A stretch of 64,000 bases of DNA, taken from NCBI RefSeq assembly GCF_021168555.1, contig NZ_JAJOZS010000001.1:248001-312000 (forward strand), written 5' to 3'. Shown here one piece after another: positions 59,480 through 64,000 of this stretch (positions within the stretch are counted from its first letter, which is position 1; every line of letters starts with the position of its first letter). A program made the position numbers and the translations under genes. Source of the DNA: Stenotrophomonas sp. MMGLT7 (GTDB taxonomy: Bacteria > Pseudomonadota > Gammaproteobacteria > Xanthomonadales > Xanthomonadaceae). The notes under the pieces were generated by a model. It worked only from the letters and a program-made list of their open reading frames with translations, did not search any database and was not told where the DNA came from.

Positions 59480-61162
59480 ATGAACCAGCAAAAACCGTGG
59501 CTGCAGAGTTATCCCGCCGGTGTCCCGGCGGAAATCGATGTAGACGAATTCCGATCCGTCGCTGCGGTTTTCGAGACATCCGTCGCCAAGTTCCGCGACC
59601 GCCCCGCCTACTCCAGTTTCGGCAAGGTCCTGACCTACGGCGAGACCGACGCCCTGGTCACCCAGTTCGCCGCCTACCTGCTGGGCGAGCTGCAACTCAA
59701 GAAGGGCGATCGCGTCGCCCTGATGATGCCCAACTGCCTGCAATACCCGATCGCGATCTTCGGCGTGCTGCGCGCCGGGCTGACCGTGGTCAACGTCAAC
59801 CCGCTGTACACCGGGCGCGAGCTGAAGCACCAGCTGATCGATTCGGAAGCCAGCGTGCTGGTGGTGGTCGACAACTTCGGCGGCACCGTGCAGCAGGTCA
59901 TCGCCGATACCCAGGTCAGGCAGGTGGTCACCACCGGCCTGGGCGACATGCTCGGCTTCCCCAAGGGCCCGCTGGTCAACTTCGTGCTCAGGTACGTCAA
60001 GAAGATGGTGCCGGACTACCGCATCGCCGGCGCCATCCGCTTTCGCGAGGCGCTGGCGCTGGGCCGCAAGCACACGCTGCCGGCGCTGGACATCGACGGC
60101 GGGGACATCGCCTTCCTGCAGTACACCGGCGGCACCACCGGCGTGGCCAAGGGCGCGATGCTCACCCACCGCAACCTGGTGGCCAACATGCAGCAGGCCT
60201 CGGCCTGGATCTCGGCCACCGGCCAGATCGAGGAAGGCAACGAGGTGGTCGTCACCGCGCTGCCGCTGTACCACATCTTCGCGCTGACCGCGAACGGGCT
60301 GGTCTTCATGAAGCTCGGCGGGCTGAACTACCTGATCACCAACCCGCGCGACATGCCCGGCTTCATCAAGGAGCTGAGCAGGATCCGCTTCACCGCGATC
60401 ACCGGCGTCAACACGCTGTTCAACGGCCTGCTCAACACCCCCGGCTTCGACAGGCTCGACTTCTCCTCGCTCAAGGTCACCCTGGGCGGCGGCATGGCGG
60501 TGCAGCGGGCGGTGGCCGAGCGCTGGAAGCAGGTGACCGGCGTGACCCTGGTGGAGGCCTACGGCCTGACCGAGACCTCCCCGGCCGCATGCATCAACCC
60601 GCTGGACCTGAAGGAATTCAACGGCTCCATCGGCCTGCCGATCCCGTCCACCGACGCCTGCATCAAGGACGACAGCGGCAACGTGCTGGCAACCGGCGAG
60701 ATCGGCGAATTGTGCTTCCAGGGCCCGCAGGTCATGAAGGGCTACTGGCGCCGCCCCGAGGAGACCGCCAAGGCGATCGATGCCGAGGGCTGGCTGCACA
60801 CCGGCGACATGGCGCGGATGGACGAGAAGGGCTTCTTCTACATCGTCGATCGCAAGAAGGACATGATCCTGGTATCCGGGTTCAACGTGTACCCGAACGA
60901 GATCGAGGACGTCATCGCGATGATGCCCGGCGTGCTGGAGGTGGCCGCCGTGGGCGTGCCCAGCGAGAAGTCGGGCGAGATCGTCAAGGTGGTCATCGTC
61001 AAGAAGGACCCGAACCTCACCGAGGAGCAGGTCAAGGAACATGCCCGCGCCAACCTGACCGGCTACAAGCACCCGCGCATCGTCGAGTTCCGCAAGGAAC
61101 TGCCCAAGACCAACGTCGGCAAGATCCTGCGCAGGGAGCTGCGCGACACGCCGCCGGACTGA
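59480..61162 (+). CDS. rpfB: Fatty acyl-CoA ligase RpfB
   Basis: A 560-residue ANL-superfamily acyl-CoA synthetase with the AMP-binding loop [42 protein letters not shown] and the C-terminal [12 protein letters not shown] lysine. It closely resembles long-chain fatty acyl-CoA ligases (FadD). In Xanthomonas the adjacent RpfB processes fatty acids and takes part in turnover of the diffusible signal factor DSF. A GGGGGG run precedes the ATG at 59480. A strong terminator separates it from rpfF. Confidence 0.93.
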   Translation: MNQQKPWLQSYPAGVPAEIDVDEFRSVAAVFETSVAKFRDRPAYSSFGKVLTYGETDALVTQFAAYLLGELQLKKGDRVALMMPNCLQYPIAIFGVLRAGLTVVNVNPLYTGRELKHQLIDSEASVLVVVDNFGGTVQQVIADTQVRQVVTTGLGDMLGFPKGPLVNFVLRYVKKMVPDYRIAGAIRFREALALGRKHTLPALDIDGGDIAFLQYTGGTTGVAKGAMLTHRNLVANMQQASAWISATGQIEEGNEVVVTALPLYHIFALTANGLVFMKLGGLNYLITNPRDMPGFIKELSRIRFTAITGVNTLFNGLLNTPGFDRLDFSSLKVTLGGGMAVQRAVAERWKQVTGVTLVEAYGLTETSPAACINPLDLKEFNGSIGLPIPSTDACIKDDSGNVLATGEIGELCFQGPQVMKGYWRRPEETAKAIDAEGWLHTGDMARMDEKGFFYIVDRKKDMILVSGFNVYPNEIEDVIAMMPGVLEVAAVGVPSEKSGEIVKVVIVKKDPNLTEEQVKEHARANLTGYKHPRIVEFRKELPKTNVGKILRRELRDTPPD

Positions 61163-61205
61163 GTACCTCGGTGCGGCCGCAGAGCCGTGCAACATGTCGA
61201 TCGAC

Positions 61206-61240
61206 ACGGGGGCTTCCGCAAGGAAGCCCCCGTCTCTTTG
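61206..61240 (+). terminator. Rho-independent-type terminator between rpfB and rpfF
   Basis: ACGGGGGCTTCC-GCAA-GGAAGCCCCCGT, a 12-bp perfect stem with a GNRA loop, followed by CTCTTTG. It lies 43 bases past the rpfB stop and implies that rpfF is transcribed at least partly from its own promoter in 61241-61330. Confidence 0.85.
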
Positions 61241-61335
61241 CGTGCGCCGGGCGCGAGTTAGGATCGGCACGTGGGACACGCCATGCCCGCCGCCCACGTC
61301 CTCCTCCCCTGCGGGCATTCTCCGAGGAACCTCCG

Positions 61336-62208
61336 ATGAGCATGATCGAGAAGCTGCCCAGCAACGGCAACGCCTATTCCACCATCCGCGCAGAGACCTC
61401 CAGCGATGGCAACAGCCACTGGATGTTCATGCACCACGATGCCCCCAATGGCTCCAGACCCTGCTTTCGTCCGGAACTACTAGACGAGATGTGGGACTTC
61501 ACCGCTTCGATCACCCAGCCCGTCTCCGAACGCCAGCCCGGTAGGCTGCGCCACTTCGTGCTTGCATCAGAAGCCACCGCCTTCAATCTTGGCGGCGACC
61601 TGCAGCTGTTCTCGCGGCTGATCCGCGAGCGCGATCGCGGCCACCTGCTGGACTACGCCCGTCGCTGCATCGATGGCGTGCACACATTGCATACAGGGCT
61701 GGGCGGCGACGTGCGCAGCATCGCGCTGGTGCAGGGCGACGCCCTTGGCGGAGGGATGGAGATGGCGCTGGCCTGCCATACCATAGTCGCCGAGGAAGGT
61801 GTCGGCATGGGCCTGCCGGAGGTCCTGTTCGGCCTGTTCCCCGGCATGGGGGCCTACTCTTTCCTCAGCCGCAGGATCTCGCCGCAGTTGGCCGAGCGCA
61901 TGATCCTAGAGGGACGCATCTACAGTTCCCAGGAGATGCATGCCCTGGGCGTGGTCGATGTCCTTGTCCCGCGCGGCGATGGCGTGGCGGCGGTGCAGCA
62001 GATCATCCAGCGCGAACAGCGGGTACCCCATGCCTGCCTGGCGATGAACGCCGCACGGCGCCTGGCACAGACCGTGCCCCACCAGGAACTGCTCGATATC
62101 ACCACAGTATGGGTCGATACCGCGCTGGCGCTGGACGACAAGTCGCTGCGGATGATGGATAGGCTGGTGCGCGCGCAGATGCGTCGCGCCGACAAGGAAG
62201 CGGCGTGA
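61336..62208 (+). CDS. rpfF: DSF synthase RpfF (enoyl-CoA hydratase family)
   Basis: A 290-residue crotonase-fold enzyme that makes the cis-2-unsaturated fatty acid signal DSF from acyl-ACP, combining thioesterase and dehydratase steps. The two catalytic glutamates of RpfF (E141/E161 in X. campestris) are present as E142 in GGGMEMALACHT and E162 in GLPEVLFGLFPGMGAYS, with the same 20-residue spacing. The substrate-pocket segment and C-terminal helices are complete. The start at 61336 begins MSMIEKLPSNGNAYS. It converges on rpfC with a 26-base gap, the arrangement known from Xanthomonas. Confidence 0.95.
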   Translation: MSMIEKLPSNGNAYSTIRAETSSDGNSHWMFMHHDAPNGSRPCFRPELLDEMWDFTASITQPVSERQPGRLRHFVLASEATAFNLGGDLQLFSRLIRERDRGHLLDYARRCIDGVHTLHTGLGGDVRSIALVQGDALGGGMEMALACHTIVAEEGVGMGLPEVLFGLFPGMGAYSFLSRRISPQLAERMILEGRIYSSQEMHALGVVDVLVPRGDGVAAVQQIIQREQRVPHACLAMNAARRLAQTVPHQELLDITTVWVDTALALDDKSLRMMDRLVRAQMRRADKEAA

Positions 62209-62234
62209 GGTGAACGCAACCGGAGCCGGGCCGG

Positions 62235-64000
62235 TCAGCCCGGTCCCGGCCTTTCGGTGACGCCGAGCCCGCCATTGCGCAGACGGCGGTGCAATTCGCT
62301 GCGCCCCTCTTCCAGATACTGTTCGAGCGTGGCCAGGCGCTGGCGCCACTCGCCCCGAAGCTGCCAGTCGGGCATCTGCATCAGTTCCAGGCTTTGCGCC
62401 GCCAGCCTGGCCAAGCCGAGATTGCTGGCCACGCCGCGTAGCGCATGGGCGTGGTCGCGCAGGCCGTTCCAGTCTGCTGGCCCACCGCTGAGCCCGATGC
62501 CGCGCATGCATTCGGCGGCATCCTCCAGACACTGGCGGACGAACTCGCGCTCGAACTCTCCGCCCATGCCCAGCGCGGCCAGTTCGTCCAGCACACGGGG
62601 ATCGAGCACGCCATCGACCTCCGTAGCCGGCTGTGCAGGCCGGACTGGCACGGGGTCGACGCCGCTGCCGCTGCGCGTGTTGCGCCGGTCGGCGATCCCG
62701 GCAAGGACGTCAAGCAGCCGGATCGACGCCACCGGCTTGGCGAGAAAGGCATGCGCGCCGGCCTGTTCGCAGCGCCGAATGGCGTCGGGCGTAACGTCCG
62801 CGCTGAGCACCAGTACCGGCGTGCGCATCGTGCTCGTGCCGGCCTGCATGACCCGCAGTTGCTTTAGCAGGTCCAGTCCACTCATGCCCGGCATATGCAG
62901 ATCGACGATGGCCGCATCGAAATCGCTGTCCGCGAGTGCATCCAGGACGGCCTCGCCGCCGTCGACGCAGGTAACCCGATGACCGGCCTTCTGCAGCAGC
63001 CGCTGCAGCACCATCCTGTTCGCCTGGTGGTCGTCGGCGACCAGCAGATGCATGCTGCGCACGCGTGCGCGATGGCGCAGGAAGGGATCGGCGAAGGCGA
63101 TCACATTGCCTTGCGCCATCGCATCCAGGGAGGGAGGGGTATCGTCTCGCCGCGTCTCGGCCTGCGGGACTTCCACCGCCCCCGCCTCGAACGGCAATTC
63201 CACCCAGAAACGGCTGCCATTGGGGAAGTTGTCCTGGAAGCCGATGGCGCCACCCATCGCTTCAGCCAGCCCCTTGGCGATGGTCGTCCCCAGGCCGCTT
63301 CCCTCGTAGCGGCGAGTCATGCCCACATCGGCCTGCTCGAAGGCTTCGAATAGACGGCCACGTGCTTCCTGCGGCACACCGATGCCGGTATCGGCAATCT
63401 CCAGCCGCAGCCGGATCGTATCTTCCCGAGGCGAGGACGGCGCGGGAGGCACGGTCTCCACGCGCACGACGACGCGTCCGCTGTCGGTGAACTTCACCGC
63501 ATTGCCGGCCAGGTTCAACAGGATCTGCCGCAGATGGCTGGGATCGCCTCGTAACCGGTCCGGTACGTCCGACCCGACCTCGACGAGGTAATCGAGCCGC
63601 TTGGCTCTGGCCTGCGGCTCCAGGATCAAGCCCACAGCGTCTATCAGTTCCCGTAGCGAGAAGTCCTGCTTGCTGACGCGGAGCTTTCCCGCCTCGATCG
63701 CGGAGATATCCAGCACCTCCTCCACCAGCGCCAGCAGGCTCCGGGACGATGCCTGGATGGTGACCACGCATTCGCGTTGCTCTGCGTCCAGATTGGTAGT
63801 TGCCAGCAGGTCGGTCATGCCCGACAGGCCATTGAGGGGAGTGCGGAACTCATGACTCATGTTGGCGAGGAACCGGCTCTTGGCCTCGCTGGCGCGGCGC
63901 GCCTCCGCGGTGGCGCGGGTGAGCCGGCGCAACAGCCCGGACAGATAAAGGGGAATTGCCGCAAGTCCGAGCCACAGCCCCAGTCCGAGCCCGATGTTCT
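62235..64000 (-). CDS. rpfC: DSF sensor hybrid histidine kinase RpfC (5' end outside window)
   Basis: The reading frame runs to the right edge; 587 C-terminal codons are present. At the edge is the last part of a membrane helix (GLGLWLGLAAIPLYLSGLL), then HisKA with the phospho-acceptor in LANMSHEFRTPLNGL, HATPase with LLNLAGNAVKF and ADTGIGVP, a receiver domain (IVDLHMPGMSG), and a C-terminal HPt domain (DHAHALRGVASNLG). This TM-HK-REC-HPt order and its place beside rpfF identify RpfC, which senses DSF, signals to the HD-GYP phosphodiesterase RpfG (not in the window), and restrains RpfF by direct binding. It is complete at its 3' end. Confidence 0.94.
   Translation of the reverse strand, partial: NIGLGLGLWLGLAAIPLYLSGLLRRLTRATAEARRASEAKSRFLANMSHEFRTPLNGLSGMTDLLATTNLDAEQRECVVTIQASSRSLLALVEEVLDISAIEAGKLRVSKQDFSLRELIDAVGLILEPQARAKRLDYLVEVGSDVPDRLRGDPSHLRQILLNLAGNAVKFTDSGRVVVRVETVPPAPSSPREDTIRLRLEIADTGIGVPQEARGRLFEAFEQADVGMTRRYEGSGLGTTIAKGLAEAMGGAIGFQDNFPNGSRFWVELPFEAGAVEVPQAETRRDDTPPSLDAMAQGNVIAFADPFLRHRARVRSMHLLVADDHQANRMVLQRLLQKAGHRVTCVDGGEAVLDALADSDFDAAIVDLHMPGMSGLDLLKQLRVMQAGTSTMRTPVLVLSADVTPDAIRRCEQAGAHAFLAKPVASIRLLDVLAGIADRRNTRSGSGVDPVPVRPAQPATEVDGVLDPRVLDELAALGMGGEFEREFVRQCLEDAAECMRGIGLSGGPADWNGLRDHAHALRGVASNLGLARLAAQSLELMQMPDWQLRGEWRQRLATLEQYLEEGRSELHRRLRNGGLGVTERPGPG

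Overview
The window is a high-GC stretch of a gammaproteobacterial chromosome, almost certainly Xanthomonadaceae (Xanthomonas, Pseudoxanthomonas or Lysobacter relatives; genus not resolved). The rpfB-rpfF-rpfC diffusible-signal-factor locus next to two aconitases and a large flagellar-type chemotaxis cluster, the large NAD-dependent glutamate dehydrogenase, and the hairpin repeats with core GTAGGAGCGACTTCAGTCGC are all typical of that family. I saw no tRNA, rRNA, CRISPR array, insertion sequence or prophage.

Layout. 1-12.6 kb is housekeeping and accessory: the end of parE, a CDP-diacylglycerol pyrophosphatase, an exported S10 peptidase, a DUF47-pit phosphate-uptake pair behind a Pho-box-like site, a CNNM/CBS/CorC membrane protein, ExoD, a Tat-exported two-lobed CbiX-like protein, a flavin oxidoreductase, and a nadK / 5'-nucleotidase / spermidine-synthase-like cluster interrupted by a G-rich heptanucleotide repeat. 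12.6-22.9 kb holds the 1657-residue glutamate dehydrogenase and a TetR-adaptor-RND efflux operon without an outer-membrane channel gene.

23.1-52.4 kb is one long, same-strand motility/chemotaxis block: motC-motD-parA-parP; STAS-cheY-cheA; six tandem methyl-accepting chemotaxis proteins (MCPs) with a YcgR-type PilZ protein, cheW and a periplasmic OB-fold-like protein among them; then cheR-cheD-cheB and a PAS-PAS-GAF-GGDEF-EAL protein. Almost every transcription unit is preceded by a recognisable flagellar sigma-28 (FliA) promoter, TNAA-N15-GCCGNTAN. Five of the MCPs carry five HAMP-like units spaced 44-46 residues apart, and all share near-identical, mosaic signalling domains.

52.5-64 kb: acnB and a vapBC toxin-antitoxin pair on the minus strand, acnA divergent, a small NTF2-like lipoprotein, then rpfB and rpfF (DSF synthesis) converging on rpfC (DSF sensor kinase), whose 5' end lies beyond the window. 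Together the region links quorum sensing, cyclic-di-GMP (EAL phosphodiesterase, PilZ brake) and chemotaxis. Long antisense open frames throughout are high-GC shadows and are not annotated.
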